64,000 bases of DNA, taken from Microterricola viridarii (lineage in GTDB: Bacteria > Actinomycetota > Actinomycetes > Actinomycetales > Microbacteriaceae). Shown piece by piece: positions 7,560 to 17,930 of the stretch. The stretch is taken from NCBI RefSeq assembly GCF_900104895.1, contig NZ_LT629742.1, forward strand, positions 1,736,001-1,800,000. The letters are read 5' to 3'. How positions within the stretch are numbered: position 1 is the stretch's first letter; every line of letters starts with the position of its first letter. The notes beneath the pieces are model-generated. The model made no database searches. It saw only the letters and a list, made by a program, of their open reading frames with translations, and was not told where the DNA came from. A program made the translations under genes and the position numbers.

Positions 7560-9796
7560 CCGAGCAGCCAGACTCCGCGTCCGCGCGGCGCGGCGGTTCA
7601 CCGCCGACGATCGCCCCGGGGCTGGCCTCCCTCGACGACAAGATCGCCGGCGTGCTCGGCGGGCGCACGGCATCCGCCCTGCAGAAGTCCTTTGGCATGC
7701 TCACCATGGGCGACCTGCTCGCGCACTACCCGCGGCGCTACGCCAAGCGGGGGGAGCTGACAGCGCTCAGCGAGCTGCCCATCGGCGAGAACGTCACGAT
7801 CGTCGGCCAGGTGATCGAGGCGCGCGAGCGCACCATGAAGACCCGACGCGGCTCGATCGTGGAGATCAAGATCAGCGACGGCAAGGGGGGCCTGGTCGGC
7901 CTCACCTTCTTCAATCAGCGCTGGCGGCTGGAGACGCTGCGCCCCGGCGTGCGCGGCATCTTCGCCGGCAAGATCACCGACTACCGGGGCACGCTGCAGC
8001 TCGCGCACCCGCACTTCGCCCCGTTCGAGGAGCATCCAGACGACGACGAGGCGGATGCGGCCGACGAGGAGCGGGCGCGGCGCTGGGCCGAGGCACCCAT
8101 CCCCATCTACCCGGCCAGCAATCAGGTGACCAGCGCGGAGCTGACCACCATCATGCGCACCGCGCTCGACACGCTCGGGCTGGTGCCCGACCCGGTGCCG
8201 CCCGCGGTGCGGCGGGAGAAGTCGCTGCTCGACCAGGGCAGGGCCCTCACCGCGATCCACCGGCCGGAGAAGGACGCCGACTGGATCGGCGCCCGGCGCA
8301 CCCTGCGCTACACGGAGGCCTTCGTGCTGCAGGCGGCCCTGCTCCAGCAACGCGCCCGTTCCCGGGCCGAGGCGGCAACACCCCGGATGCCGAAGCCGGG
8401 CGGGCTGCTCGAGCGCTTCGACGCCGCCCTTCCCTTCGCCCTGACGAACGACCAGCTGACGGTCGGCGCGGAGATCGCGGGCGACCTCGCCGTCGCCTCG
8501 CCGATGAACCGCCTCGTGCAGGGCGAGGTGGGCTCGGGCAAGACGATCGTCGCGCTGCGGGCGATGCTCGCCGTTGCCGACTCCGGCGGGCAGTCGGCCA
8601 TGCTGGCGCCGACGGAGGTGCTGGCCTCCCAGCACCTGCGCTCGATCGTGCGCGCGCTCGGCCCCGAGCTCGCTGCGGAGCTGGTGCCCACCCTGCTCAC
8701 CGGCCAGCAGCCGGTCGCCGAGCGGCGCAGGGCCACACTGCGGGCCGTGTCGGGGCAGGCGCGCATCGTCGTCGGCACGCACGCGCTGCTCGGCGATGCC
8801 GTCGCGTTCTACGACCTCGGTCTCGTCGTCGTCGACGAGCAGCACCGCTTCGGCGTCGACCAGCGCGAGGCGCTGCGGCTGAAGGGCCGCCAGCCGCACG
8901 TGCTCGTGCTCACCGCCACCCCGATCCCGCGCACCGTGGCGATGACGGTGTTCGGCGACCTCGATGTCAGCGTGATCAGCGAGCTGCCGGCCGGCCGCCC
9001 CGGCATCGAGAGCTTCACGGTGCCACTGGCCCTGAAGCCGGCGTGGGAGCCGCAGATCTGGCGCAGGCTCACCGAGGAGCTGGCGCAGGGCAGGCAGGGC
9101 TTCGTGGTCTGCCCGGCGATCGAGCCCAAGCAGTTGGAGGATGGCGAGCAGCTCGAGAACGACGCCGAGCCCGGGGCGGCGCCGATGGCGACGGTGGCGA
9201 CCGTGCTCGGGGAGCTCCGCGCGCATCCCGCGCTCGTCGGGCGCCGCATCGAGCCGCTGCACGGCCGGATGAGCAGCGAGGAGAAGGAGTCGACGATGCT
9301 CGCCTTCGCCGCCGGGCAGATCGACGTGCTCGTGGCAACGACCGTCATCGAGGTCGGCGTCGACGTTCCGAACGCGTCGATGATGGTGGTGCTGGACGCC
9401 GACCGCTTCGGCGTGTCCCAGCTGCACCAGCTGCGCGGGCGCATCGGCCGCGGCGGCGTTCCCGGCGTGTGCCTGCTGGTGACCAGGGCCGTGCCCGAAA
9501 GCGTCGGCCTGGCCAGGGTCGAGGCCGTCGCGGCAACGCTCGACGGCTTCGAGCTCGCCCAGGTCGACCTGGAGCTGCGGCGCGAGGGCAACGTGCTCGG
9601 CGGGCTCCAGTCCGGCGGCCGCTCCTCGCTCAGGCTGCTCCGGGTGGCCACCGACGGCGAGGTGATCCTCGACGCGCGCCGGGCGGCGGAGGTCATCATC
9701 GACGAGGATCCGGAACTCGCCATGCACCCGGATCTCTCGGCCGCGGTCGAGCGCAGGCTCGACGACGCCAGCCGGGACTTCCTGAGCAAGAACTGA
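7556..9796 (+). CDS. recG: ATP-dependent DNA helicase RecG
   Basis: Remodels stalled replication forks and Holliday junctions. The wedge/OB domain occupies roughly residues 70-150. Helicase motif I is GEVGSGKT at about 322, motif II is DEQH at about 426, followed by TATPIPRT (motif III), and the second RecA-like domain has [14 protein letters not shown] and QLRGRIGRG. At 746 aa the length is typical. I took the ATG at 7556, which overlaps the upstream TPR gene; the frame is open further upstream but only as a shadow of that gene. Confidence 0.96.
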   Translation: MTEQPDSASARRGGSPPTIAPGLASLDDKIAGVLGGRTASALQKSFGMLTMGDLLAHYPRRYAKRGELTALSELPIGENVTIVGQVIEARERTMKTRRGSIVEIKISDGKGGLVGLTFFNQRWRLETLRPGVRGIFAGKITDYRGTLQLAHPHFAPFEEHPDDDEADAADEERARRWAEAPIPIYPASNQVTSAELTTIMRTALDTLGLVPDPVPPAVRREKSLLDQGRALTAIHRPEKDADWIGARRTLRYTEAFVLQAALLQQRARSRAEAATPRMPKPGGLLERFDAALPFALTNDQLTVGAEIAGDLAVASPMNRLVQGEVGSGKTIVALRAMLAVADSGGQSAMLAPTEVLASQHLRSIVRALGPELAAELVPTLLTGQQPVAERRRATLRAVSGQARIVVGTHALLGDAVAFYDLGLVVVDEQHRFGVDQREALRLKGRQPHVLVLTATPIPRTVAMTVFGDLDVSVISELPAGRPGIESFTVPLALKPAWEPQIWRRLTEELAQGRQGFVVCPAIEPKQLEDGEQLENDAEPGAAPMATVATVLGELRAHPALVGRRIEPLHGRMSSEEKESTMLAFAAGQIDVLVATTVIEVGVDVPNASMMVVLDADRFGVSQLHQLRGRIGRGGVPGVCLLVTRAVPESVGLARVEAVAATLDGFELAQVDLELRREGNVLGGLQSGGRSSLRLLRVATDGEVILDARRAAEVIIDEDPELAMHPDLSAAVERRLDDASRDFLSKN

Positions 9797-9846
9797 GCAT
9801 CCGGCTGCCGGGTTGTTCCCGTGCTTCTGGCACTAGTGTGAGACCT

Positions 9847-10335
9847 ATGCGCAGGATCGCCGTCGTCCCTGGTTCCTTTGACCCCGTCACCCTCGGTCAC
9901 CTCGATGTGATCGAGCGGGCGGCCGGGCTCTACGACGAGCTGCATGTGCTCGTGGTGCACAACCCGGACAAATCCGCCCTGCTGCCGATCGCGCAGCGCG
10001 TCTCGCTGATCGAGCAGGCCATCGCCGAATCCTTCGCGGCAGAGAACGTCGTCGTGTCCTCGTGGACCGTCGGCCTGCTGGTCGACTACTGCACCGAGGT
10101 CGGGGCGTCCGTGCTGGTCAAGGGCATCCGCTCGCAGATCGACGTGGCCTACGAGACCCCGATGGCCATCGTCAACCGCCACCTCGCCGGCGTCGAGACC
10201 GTGTTCCTGTTGCCGAACCCGGCACACGGTCACGTCTCCAGCTCGCTGGTGCGCCAGGTATCGGCGCTCGGCGGTGACGTGTCGCCCTACGTGCCCCCCG
10301 CCGTCTCTGACTTCCTGCAGGGGAGCCTGGTGTGA
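9847..10335 (+). CDS. coaD: Phosphopantetheine adenylyltransferase
   Basis: Transfers AMP from ATP to 4'-phosphopantetheine to make dephospho-CoA in coenzyme A synthesis. The nucleotidyltransferase signature [10 protein letters not shown] is at residues 9-18 and the second conserved block SSSLVRQV near 130. Length is 162 aa, standard. The ATG start begins directly at the Rossmann strand (MRRIAVVPG). The stop overlaps the GTG start of the MoxR gene, so the two are translationally coupled. Confidence 0.96.
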   Translation: MRRIAVVPGSFDPVTLGHLDVIERAAGLYDELHVLVVHNPDKSALLPIAQRVSLIEQAIAESFAAENVVVSSWTVGLLVDYCTEVGASVLVKGIRSQIDVAYETPMAIVNRHLAGVETVFLLPNPAHGHVSSSLVRQVSALGGDVSPYVPPAVSDFLQGSLV

Positions 10336-11387
10336 ACGGGCTGCCGGTGGAGACCGCGACGGCCGTGCCGCGCATGGCGCGAGCGCAGCAGGGCGCGGAT
10401 GCCGTCGCCGGCATGCCGCTGGCAGAACTCGCATCCCGCGGGGCCCAGATCATGGCGAACGTCGAATCGGTGATCGACGGGAAGCACCTCGCCGTGCGCA
10501 CGGCGCTGACCGTGTTGCTGGCCGGGGGACACCTGCTCATCGAGGACGTCCCCGGCGTCGGCAAGACCATGCTGGCCAAGGCGCTCGCCACCTCCGTCGA
10601 CTGCACGGTGAGCCGCATCCAGTTCACGCCAGACCTCCTGCCGAGCGACGTCACCGGCGTGTCGATCTTCAACCAGGCCGAGCGCCGGTTCGAGTTCAAG
10701 CCGGGCGCCGTCTTCGCCAACATCGTCATCGGCGACGAGATCAACCGGGCCAGCCCGAAGACGCAGTCGGCGCTGCTGGAGTGCATGGAGGAGCGCCAGG
10801 TGACCGTCGACGGCACCACCTATGCGCTGACCAGCCCGTTCACGGTCGTCGCCACCCAGAACCCGATCGAGATGGAGGGCACCTACGCGCTGCCTGAGGC
10901 CCAGCGGGACCGGTTCATGGCCCGCATCTCCATGGGCTACCCCGACACCGAGAGCGAGCTGGCGATGCTCGACGCGCGCGACACGTCCAGCCCGCTCGCG
11001 CGCATCGGCGCCGTCGTCAGCGGCGACGAGCTGCGCGCCATGATGCAGACGGCTCGCACCGTGTACGCCTCGCCCGGGATCAAGGAATATGCCGTGAGCA
11101 TCGCCAGGGCGAGCCGCGAGGACAGGGACCTGCGGCTGGGGGCCAGCCCGCGGGCCACCCTGCAGCTGGTGCGCGCCGCCAAGGCCCACGCCGCGCTGCA
11201 CGGGCGCGACTTCGTGCTGCCGGACGACATCGACGAACTCGTCGTTGCCGTGCTCGGCCACCGACTGGTGCCGACCAGCCGGGCGCTCGGGCACCACCAC
11301 CAGGACAGCGCACCGCTGATCGAAGAAGTGGTCAGGCGCATCGTCGCGGCCACGCCCGTACCCGTCGGCTCGACTCAGCGCGGTTAG
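10332..11387 (+). CDS. MoxR-family AAA+ ATPase
   Basis: A 351-aa AAA+ chaperone-like ATPase. It has Walker A DVPGVGKT, Walker B ([21 protein letters not shown]) and sensor 1 [14 protein letters not shown], typical of the MRP subfamily of MoxR. It starts at a GTG that overlaps the coaD stop. MoxR ATPases are generally encoded beside DUF58 and transglutaminase-like membrane proteins, as here, and are thought to activate or assemble partner proteins. The substrate here is unknown. Confidence 0.94.
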   Translation: MNGLPVETATAVPRMARAQQGADAVAGMPLAELASRGAQIMANVESVIDGKHLAVRTALTVLLAGGHLLIEDVPGVGKTMLAKALATSVDCTVSRIQFTPDLLPSDVTGVSIFNQAERRFEFKPGAVFANIVIGDEINRASPKTQSALLECMEERQVTVDGTTYALTSPFTVVATQNPIEMEGTYALPEAQRDRFMARISMGYPDTESELAMLDARDTSSPLARIGAVVSGDELRAMMQTARTVYASPGIKEYAVSIARASREDRDLRLGASPRATLQLVRAAKAHAALHGRDFVLPDDIDELVVAVLGHRLVPTSRALGHHHQDSAPLIEEVVRRIVAATPVPVGSTQRG

Positions 11388-11400
11388 CGGGGCGGCAGCC

Positions 11401-12774
11401 ATGAGCGCGGGATCAGCGAACGGCGGGCTTCTGCCGCGGCGTGACTGGTGGCCGCGGCTCAGCCGGCGCGGCTGGGCGTTCCTCATCGTCGGCGTCTCGC
11501 TCGTGGCTGGGGCGCTGCTGTTCAGCCGGCGGGAGTTCCTCTTCATCGCCTTCGTGCTGATCGCCGTGCCGATCGTCGCGCTCTGCTACGTGGCCCTGCG
11601 CGGGGCGCGCGTGCACGTGACGCGGGTGTTCGCCCCGGGGATCGTCGCGGCGGGCGGCGAGGCGGTCGTGTCGCTCACGGTGCGCAACATCGGCCGGCGT
11701 GCCAGCTTCGGCGCGCGCTGGCGCGATCAGGCCGACGACGGCATCCACGTGCCGGCCGGCGCGCTCCTGCCTGCCCTCGGCCGCTACCAGCCGGGTCAGG
11801 GCGGCGGAGAGGACACCGCCAGGCTCGAGTACACGCTCCGGCCCCGGCGGCGCGGCGTGTACGACATCGGGCCCCTCGTGCTCGGGATGGTGGACCCCTT
11901 CGGCCTGGCCTACGCCGAGCGGCCGGTCGGCGAGCCGCACGACCTCATCGTGACGCCGCGGGTGAGCGCGCTGCCCGACAGGGGGCGCTCGCTGAGCTCC
12001 GGCACGGGGGCGGTGCACGAACTGCTGCGCCACACGAACCCGAACTCGGACGAGCTCATCGCCCGCGAGTACCGGCCGGGCGACCCGCTGCGCCGGGTGC
12101 ACTGGGCGGCGACGGCCAAACGGGACGAGCTGATGGTTCGCCAGGAGGAGCAGCGCAGCAACCCGGAGGCGCGGCTCATCGTGGACACCACCCTGTCCGG
12201 CGCTTCGGCCGCCGAGCGAACCGGCGTGCGCCAGCGCTACGGACGTCTCGACGCCGCGGTGGAACTGGGGATGGAGGCCGTGGCCTCCATCGGAGTGCAC
12301 CTCCTGGCCGCCGGGTTTCGGCTGGACGTGGTCGAGACGGGACCGAGCCAACTGGCGCCAGGCCAACCGGGCAGCGAGAGCGGCCGCGGCGGCTTGCGCG
12401 GGGACGCCCCGAGCTCCTTCCGCGCGCCGGGTGGGGACCGCGGGCTGCTGGAGGGCCTCGCGAACCTGCAGGTGCCATCGCCCGGACTGCGCGCGACGGA
12501 GGAGCAGTCCGCCGGGAGCGTGCTGCGCAACTCCAGTGCCCACCTGCCCGCCCTGGCCGTGCTCATCGACATCGACGACCGGGAGACCGAGGAGTTGGCG
12601 GCGCTCCGCCCCTACTGCGAGCCCGCGGTCGCGTTCGTGCTGAACACGATGCGCCGCGCCGCCATCGAGCGTCTCGTGGACGCCGGCTGGCACTGCATCG
12701 AGTTGCGGAGCCCCGAGCAGCTGCCCGACGCCTGGGCAGAGGCGCAGAGGGGCCGGGTGCAGGATGTCGCGTGA
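11401..12774 (+). CDS. DUF58 domain-containing membrane protein
   Basis: A 457-aa protein with two adjacent N-terminal membrane helices (about residues 23-65), then an Ig-like beta region (VHVTRVFAPGIVAAGGEAVVSLTVRN). The DUF58 core is YRPGDPLRRVHWAATAKRDELMVRQEE at about residue 218. The C-terminal half resembles a degenerate von Willebrand factor A fold (inference from family). It is the second gene of the MoxR-DUF58-transglutaminase operon, and its end overlaps the next gene by 11 bases. Confidence 0.9.
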   Translation: MSAGSANGGLLPRRDWWPRLSRRGWAFLIVGVSLVAGALLFSRREFLFIAFVLIAVPIVALCYVALRGARVHVTRVFAPGIVAAGGEAVVSLTVRNIGRRASFGARWRDQADDGIHVPAGALLPALGRYQPGQGGGEDTARLEYTLRPRRRGVYDIGPLVLGMVDPFGLAYAERPVGEPHDLIVTPRVSALPDRGRSLSSGTGAVHELLRHTNPNSDELIAREYRPGDPLRRVHWAATAKRDELMVRQEEQRSNPEARLIVDTTLSGASAAERTGVRQRYGRLDAAVELGMEAVASIGVHLLAAGFRLDVVETGPSQLAPGQPGSESGRGGLRGDAPSSFRAPGGDRGLLEGLANLQVPSPGLRATEEQSAGSVLRNSSAHLPALAVLIDIDDRETEELAALRPYCEPAVAFVLNTMRRAAIERLVDAGWHCIELRSPEQLPDAWAEAQRGRVQDVA

Positions 12775-15187
12775 ACGCGCCGCGCAGCGCCCCGCGCTCC
12801 TGCGCCCGGCTCCCCAGCGCTTCGCCCTGCGCGGCCAGCCCTACTGGCTGCTGTCCGGGGCGGTGATGCTGCTGGCGGCGACCGGCATTCTCGCCATCGC
12901 GCCGTTGCTGGCCCGTTTTGAGTGGTGGTGGGCGAGCGCGGCCATGATCGGGGTCGTCGGCTGCGCCTCTGCGGTGCTGCGCGGTTGGCGCGTTCCGCCT
13001 GCCGTCGTGCCGGTGCTCGCCAGCGCGTGCATGCTGGTCGTCCTGACGCTCACATTCGGCGCGGGCACGGGGTTGCTGTTCCTGCTCCCGACGCCGGACA
13101 CCTTCGCGGTGTTCGGTTCGCTGCTGGCCGAGGGGCAGCTGTCCATCCAGACGCAGGCCGTGCCGGCCGAGGCGACGCCGGGCATCGTGTTCCTGCTGGC
13201 GATCGGCGGCGGCATCCTCGTCCTGCTGATGGACGCCCTCGCCGTGGCGGTGCGGCTGCCCGCGCTCGCGGGGATCCCGGTGGCGGTGCTGCTGATGGTG
13301 CCGACGGTGGTGTTGCGGCAGCCGGAGCAGCTCTGGGTGCTCGTGTTCGCCGCAGCCGCCTACCTGTTGCTGCTCCGGGTGGACGTGCGGACGCGGCGCT
13401 TCGAGGAGCAGGCCAGGGCCGCTCTGGAGGGCGGCAGCCGCGGGGGGCCGCGAGTCGTGGCGGCGACGAAGCAGCCCGGCCTCGGGCCGCTTGGCGGTGC
13501 CGTCGGCGTGGGGGCGTTCGGCATCGTCGCCGCCCTGTTCCTGACCGCCGCCACACCGCTGGTCTCGCTCGGCGCCCAGCTCGGCGTCGGCCCGCCGAGC
13601 AGCTCGCTGTTCGGGGGAGCGGTGAACCCGCTCATCGATCTCGGCCAGGACCTGCGCCGGCCGACATCCGTTCCCGCCCTCTCGTACAGCTCGGACGGCA
13701 ACCGCCCCGTCTACCTGAAAATGCTCACGCTGGACTCGTTCGCCGGGGAGAGCTGGGTGGCCGGGCACAGTGCGTTCAACCAGTCGAACACTGTGGATGC
13801 CTTCCCCGCCCCGCCCGGGCTCGGCGATCAGGTGTCCACCCTGCGAGTGCGCACCAGCGTGCAGATCGCGAATGTGCGCAGCGAATGGCTGCCCGTGCCC
13901 TACCCGGCCACGAGCATCGAGGGTCTGCGGGGGCAGTGGTACTGGGACAGCTCCGCTCTGACGGTCGCCACCACGCACTCCTCCATCGCCGGCCAGAACT
14001 ACGTCGTCAACGCCCTGGAGCTGGCCCCGACGCAGGAGGACCTGGCCGCGTCCGGCGGCGCATACCCGGCCGAGATCGCCAGCTACGTCGAGCTGCCCGG
14101 CGACACGCCGGAACTGATCCGCGAGACGGCGCTCGCCGTGACCGCGGAGGCCGGGACGCCGTACCTGAAGGCCGCGGCGATTCAGAAGTTCCTGCGCGGG
14201 CGCGACTTCAGCTACTCGGAGCAGTCTCCCGTCGAGAGCGGTTTCGACGGCGGGGGGCTCCGCGCCATCGAGCAGTTCCTCATCAAGCGCTCTGGCTACT
14301 GCATCCACTTCGCCTCGGCCATGGGGGTGATGGCCAGGTCCCTGGACATCCCCTCCCGCATCTCCCTCGGCTACGCACCCGGGCAGCGCAGCCGGGAGCG
14401 GCTGGACGGGGAGGCGCGCTACGACGTGCAGAGCTCGGACCTGCACGCGTGGCCGGAGCTCTACTTCGAGAACGTCGGGTGGGTGCCATTCGAGCCGACG
14501 CCCGGCCGCGGCTCCGTGCCGTCCTACTCGCTGCCGAGCGCCGCCGTGACGGCGCCGCTCGCGCCGACCCCTGGCTCCACCGGCGCGGCGGCGCCCGGGC
14601 GAGACCTGCGGGCGCTGGACGAGCAGCAGCAGGCGGGGTCGCTGGCACAGGCCGCCGACGCCCGGGCCCTGCTCAGCCGCACGCTGCTCCTCAGCGCCGG
14701 GCTCGTGCTCCTGCTCAGCCTCCCGCTGCTCAGCCGCACCGGGCTGCGGGCGGCGAGGCGTCATCGGGCGCGGACGGGCGGTGGCGTGCAACCGCTCTGG
14801 CAGGATCTCGCCGACACGCTGACGGACTGCGGCCATCCCGTCTCCGACACCGAGACGCCCCGTGCGCGGGCCGCGCAGCTGGCGGGCGTGCTGGGCAGTG
14901 CCGAGCGCGCCGACCCGGCCGCCTGGCGCCCCGCCCTGGATCGACTCCTCGCCGAGGTCGAACGGGAGAGCTATGCCCGGCCCGGCGCTCCGGAGCCCAG
15001 CGGTGCGGACGCCGCGCACCGGGCGCGCGCGGAGCTGCACGACGCCGCGCTGCTCGATTCGGCGATCAGATCCGCCACCCCATTCGGCCGCCGCGTGCGG
15101 GCCAGGCTGCTGCCGGCCTCGCTGTTCGGGCGCCTGCGCGGCGCCTGGGGCGCCGGCGCGGAGGGAGCCCCCAGCAATACTCGCTAG
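12764..15187 (+). CDS. Transglutaminase-like membrane protein (DUF3488/TgpA type)
   Basis: An 807-aa protein with about six N-terminal transmembrane helices (to about residue 280), an extracytoplasmic transglutaminase-like domain, another helix near 650, and a DUF4129-like cytoplasmic tail. The candidate catalytic residues are Cys513 (SGYCIHF), His561 (DLHAWPEL) and an acidic Glu577 in FEPTPG, where many relatives have Asp. Family members may cleave or cross-link cell-envelope proteins; the substrate is unknown. It is co-transcribed with the MoxR and DUF58 genes. Confidence 0.92.
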   Translation: MSRERAAQRPALLRPAPQRFALRGQPYWLLSGAVMLLAATGILAIAPLLARFEWWWASAAMIGVVGCASAVLRGWRVPPAVVPVLASACMLVVLTLTFGAGTGLLFLLPTPDTFAVFGSLLAEGQLSIQTQAVPAEATPGIVFLLAIGGGILVLLMDALAVAVRLPALAGIPVAVLLMVPTVVLRQPEQLWVLVFAAAAYLLLLRVDVRTRRFEEQARAALEGGSRGGPRVVAATKQPGLGPLGGAVGVGAFGIVAALFLTAATPLVSLGAQLGVGPPSSSLFGGAVNPLIDLGQDLRRPTSVPALSYSSDGNRPVYLKMLTLDSFAGESWVAGHSAFNQSNTVDAFPAPPGLGDQVSTLRVRTSVQIANVRSEWLPVPYPATSIEGLRGQWYWDSSALTVATTHSSIAGQNYVVNALELAPTQEDLAASGGAYPAEIASYVELPGDTPELIRETALAVTAEAGTPYLKAAAIQKFLRGRDFSYSEQSPVESGFDGGGLRAIEQFLIKRSGYCIHFASAMGVMARSLDIPSRISLGYAPGQRSRERLDGEARYDVQSSDLHAWPELYFENVGWVPFEPTPGRGSVPSYSLPSAAVTAPLAPTPGSTGAAAPGRDLRALDEQQQAGSLAQAADARALLSRTLLLSAGLVLLLSLPLLSRTGLRAARRHRARTGGGVQPLWQDLADTLTDCGHPVSDTETPRARAAQLAGVLGSAERADPAAWRPALDRLLAEVERESYARPGAPEPSGADAAHRARAELHDAALLDSAIRSATPFGRRVRARLLPASLFGRLRGAWGAGAEGAPSNTR

Positions 15188-15193
15188 GATCTC

Positions 15194-15766
15194 GTGGTGA
15201 GTAATTTCAGCAAGACGCCCTACACCGTGCACGTGCGCGACCTTCTTCGTCGAGCAGGCGAGATGCGCGAGGTGGAGCTCGAGATTCCCGTCCCTGCCCA
15301 GCTGGGAGAAGGCCTCGTCGCCGTTCGCGAGGGCGAGATCATGGACGTCGACGTGCGTCTGGAGGCCGTTCACGAGGGCGTTTTGGTCAGCGCGAGCATC
15401 GAGGCGACGGCATCCGGAATCTGCGGACGGTGCCTGATTGACATCGAACTGCCAGTCGAAGTCGAGTTTCAGGAACTTTTCGCGTATTCTTCTGATGAAG
15501 CTTTTGAGTATGAGGTTCAAGATGACCACGTGGATCTTGAACCGCTGATCAGGGATGCGGTTGTGCTTGCACTTCCGTTCCAGCCGGTTTGCCGGCCGGA
15601 TTGCCCAGGTCTCAATCCTGAGACCGGGGAGCGGCTTGCCGAAAAACCCGAACTCACCGTAGAAGAGCCGCGCGACTTGCGCTGGGCTGCGCTTGCGGAC
15701 TTGCAGGTTTCCACAGACAACGAAGCAGGCGGAGACGCCGGCATCGACACGAAGAAAGAGAGATAG
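15194..15766 (+). CDS. DUF177 (YceD-like) protein
   Basis: A 190-aa protein of the YceD/DUF177 family, almost always encoded directly before rpmF; it may couple large-subunit rRNA and L32 levels (family knowledge, not shown here). Four cysteines sit in CGRC and CRPDC, a possible metal site. Two GTG codons in a row (15194 and 15197) are possible starts, with AGGA upstream serving either. Three bases separate its stop from rpmF. The second half uses more A/T-ending codons than its neighbours. Confidence 0.9.
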   Translation: MVSNFSKTPYTVHVRDLLRRAGEMREVELEIPVPAQLGEGLVAVREGEIMDVDVRLEAVHEGVLVSASIEATASGICGRCLIDIELPVEVEFQELFAYSSDEAFEYEVQDDHVDLEPLIRDAVVLALPFQPVCRPDCPGLNPETGERLAEKPELTVEEPRDLRWAALADLQVSTDNEAGGDAGIDTKKER

Positions 15767-15768
15767 TC

Positions 15769-15972
15769 ATGGCTGTTCCCAAGCGGAAGATGTCACGCTC
15801 CAACACGCGCGCCCGCCGTTCGCAGTGGAAGGCTGAGGTTCCCAACCTCGTCAAGACCGTCGAAAACGGCAAGGTCACCTACAGCCTGCCGCACCGCGCC
15901 AAGGTTGTCACCGACTCGGCCGGCACCGAACTCTTCATGGAGTACAAGGGCCGTAAGGTCGCCGACGTTTAA
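15769..15972 (+). CDS. rpmF: 50S ribosomal protein L32
   Basis: A 67-aa ribosomal protein. The N-terminus [20 protein letters not shown] is diagnostic of L32. The usual zinc-binding cysteines are absent: this is the cysteine-free form found in many bacteria. It follows DUF177 by two bases and has a GAGAGA ribosome binding site within the DUF177 end. rnc follows after 44 bp. Confidence 0.97.
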   Translation: MAVPKRKMSRSNTRARRSQWKAEVPNLVKTVENGKVTYSLPHRAKVVTDSAGTELFMEYKGRKVADV

Positions 15973-16016
15973 TTCGGCACTCGTTGCCGACGTACGCCGT
16001 CTGAAGGGCATCTTGC

Positions 16017-16712
16017 ATGGCTTCTCTTCCTGAGCAGCCGCGGGATGCCCTTGCGGCGTCTCTCGGCATCGATATCGACGATGCGCTGCTGGAGCTTGCT
16101 CTCACGCATCGCTCCTTTGCGTACGAGAACGGTGGCATTCCCACCAACGAGCGCCTGGAGTTTCTCGGCGACTCGATTCTCGGGCAGGCCGTCACGGTCA
16201 TGCTCTACCGCAGCTTCCCGGATCTGGACGAGGGACACCTCGCCAAGAGACGAGCCAGCCTTGTGAGCAGTGTCGCGCTGGCCGAAGTCGCCCGTGCGAT
16301 CGGGCTCGGTCAGTACATCCGGCTCGGCCGCGGTGAGATCCTGACCGGCGGCCGTGACAAGGCCTCCATCCTCGCCGACACGGTCGAGGCGATTATCGGC
16401 GCCGTCTACCTCGACAAGGGTGGCGACGTCGCGACGCCGTTCGTGCTGCGCCTGATCGAGCCGTTGCTGGCCGACCCGGACCGCTTCGGGGTCACCATGG
16501 ACCCGAAGACGAGCCTGCAGGAGATCGCCGCGCACCGCGGCGGCGGCGTGCCCGTCTACGAGATCACCGAGAGCGGCCCGGACCACGACAAGCGGTTCGT
16601 GGCGACGGTCACCGTCGGCGACGTCACCGCCAGCGGCGAGGGCACCAGCAAGAAGCACGCCGAGATGGCCGCCGCCCTCGAGGCGTGGTCGCGCCTCACC
16701 GGGCGCAAGTAG
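16017..16712 (+). CDS. rnc: Ribonuclease III
   Basis: Cleaves double-stranded RNA, including rRNA precursors. The catalytic signature [12 protein letters not shown] is at residues 44-55, with the second acidic cluster [13 protein letters not shown] at about 122-134. A C-terminal double-stranded RNA-binding domain ends in [18 protein letters not shown]. Length of 231 aa is standard. The ATG is preceded by GAAGGG. The rpmF-rnc-mutM order is common in actinobacteria. Confidence 0.97.
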   Translation: MASLPEQPRDALAASLGIDIDDALLELALTHRSFAYENGGIPTNERLEFLGDSILGQAVTVMLYRSFPDLDEGHLAKRRASLVSSVALAEVARAIGLGQYIRLGRGEILTGGRDKASILADTVEAIIGAVYLDKGGDVATPFVLRLIEPLLADPDRFGVTMDPKTSLQEIAAHRGGGVPVYEITESGPDHDKRFVATVTVGDVTASGEGTSKKHAEMAAALEAWSRLTGRK

Positions 16713-16739
16713 CGCCCCGGCCTCCCGTGGAGCTGCCCG

Positions 16740-17669
16740 ATGCCTGAGCTGCCCGAGGTCGAGGTCGTCCGCGCCGGGCTGGCCCCGGCCATCGGCGGCG
16801 CGCTCGTGCGCGGCGTCGAGGTGTTCGACGAGCGATCGCTGAAACGCCACGACGCGACATCCGGCAACTTTGAGGGCCTGCTCCTCGAGCAGCGGATGCT
16901 GGCCGCCGTGCGCCGCGGCAAGTTCCTCTGGATCCCGCTCGGCAGCGGCCGCGCGCTCGTCACCCACCTGGGCATGAGCGGGCAGGTGCTGCTGCGCAGC
17001 CCCGGCTTCGAGGAGTCCGGCCTGCTGCGCATCCGGCTGGCCATCGAGCACCCGGAGCACGGCGAGTTCTGGGTGAACTTCGTCGACCAGCGGATCTTCG
17101 GCTCGATGGCCGTCGACCGCATGGTGCCGACCCCGGACGGCGCCCCTGCAGGTTTCGCCGGCCCGGCAGCGACCGACGGTGCGAACTCGTGGCAGCTGAG
17201 CCTGCCGAGCCAGGTCGCCCACATCGCCCGCGACCCGCTGGACCCCGCCTTCTCCGACGCGGCCTTCTTCGCCGCGCTCTCCCGCAAGAACACCGGCATC
17301 AAGCGCGCCCTGCTCGACCAGGGCCTGATCAGCGGCATCGGCAACATCTACGCCGACGAGGCGCTCTGGGCGGCGCGGCTGCACTACGAGCAACCGGCAT
17401 CCTCGCTGTCGACGCAGAAGAAGCGCACCCTGCTCGCCGAGGTGCGCCACGTGCTCGAGAAGGCCCTCGCCGAGGGCGGCACCAGCTTCGACGCGCAGTA
17501 CGTCAACGTGAACGGCGCCTCCGGCTACTTCGCGCACTCGCTCAACGCCTACGGCCAGCAGGGCAAGCCCTGCCCGCGCTGCGGCACGCCGATCAGGCGC
17601 GAGCAGTTCATGAACCGCGGCTCGCACTTCTGCCCGAAGTGCCAGCGGCTGCGCGCGCCCCGCGCCTGA
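16740..17669 (+). CDS. mutM: Formamidopyrimidine-DNA glycosylase
   Basis: Removes 8-oxoguanine and ring-opened purines and nicks the strand. The N-terminal catalytic Pro2-Glu3 is present (MPELPEVEVVR), with the helix-two-turn-helix region GIGNIYADEALW and the C-terminal zinc finger CPRCGTPI...FCPKCQ. At 309 aa it is slightly longer than usual because of an inserted linker around residues 125-150. It follows rnc after 27 bp. Confidence 0.96.
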   Translation: MPELPEVEVVRAGLAPAIGGALVRGVEVFDERSLKRHDATSGNFEGLLLEQRMLAAVRRGKFLWIPLGSGRALVTHLGMSGQVLLRSPGFEESGLLRIRLAIEHPEHGEFWVNFVDQRIFGSMAVDRMVPTPDGAPAGFAGPAATDGANSWQLSLPSQVAHIARDPLDPAFSDAAFFAALSRKNTGIKRALLDQGLISGIGNIYADEALWAARLHYEQPASSLSTQKKRTLLAEVRHVLEKALAEGGTSFDAQYVNVNGASGYFAHSLNAYGQQGKPCPRCGTPIRREQFMNRGSHFCPKCQRLRAPRA

Positions 17670-17719
17670 CGGCGCGCAGCTCGGGCCGCGCCCCTGCCCG
17701 CGCCCGCGCGATGCGCGCC

Positions 17720-17782
17720 CTGCGCCACTTCGTCGGCGTCCGCGCCACATGAGCGGGCGCGGAGGCCGACCAACTGGCGCAG
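17720..17782. repeat. Imperfect REP-like inverted repeat (GCGCCAnTTCGTCGG family), copy 1
   Basis: CTGCGCCACTTCGTCGGCGT is followed, after a short loop, by its imperfect complement ending in CGACCAACTGGCGCAG. The same element, with perfect arms, recurs at 29105. It lies in the 300-bp interval between mutM and the Clp gene. The rest of that interval (17670-17719 and 17783-17902) is very G/C-rich, and I see no gene in it. Confidence 0.75.
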
Positions 17783-17902
17783 AGGGCAGCGGGCAGCAGG
17801 CGGCGGGATGCGGGATGCGGCGGCAGAATGCGGCGGCACGGTGGCGAGTGGGTGCGCGGCTGTGGCACTCGACCGGCTGAGGCTGGAGAAACACCGTGAG
17901 CC

Positions 17903-17927
17903 GGAATACCCCCGCGCCTCCAGCGTT
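17903..17927 (+). promoter_or_regulatory. SigH/SigR-like stress promoter for the Clp ATPase gene
   Basis: GGAAT at 17903-17907 and GTT at 17925-17927 are separated by 17 bases. This matches the known SigH/SigR-type pattern of a GGAAT -35 box and GTT -10 box. The expected transcript start, about 7-10 bases downstream, would fall inside the HAIR operator at 17931. The motif is short, so this is a supported inference, not proof. Confidence 0.55.
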
Positions 17928-17930
17928 GAA

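Noticed and set aside
12563-15529. 988-codon minus-strand open frame opposite the transglutaminase gene
   Set aside because: It is a shadow of a well-supported gene, with no motif and low-complexity composition.
17670-17902. Possible small gene between mutM and the Clp gene
   Set aside because: Frames here are extensions or shadows through the REP-like palindrome and very high GC sequence.
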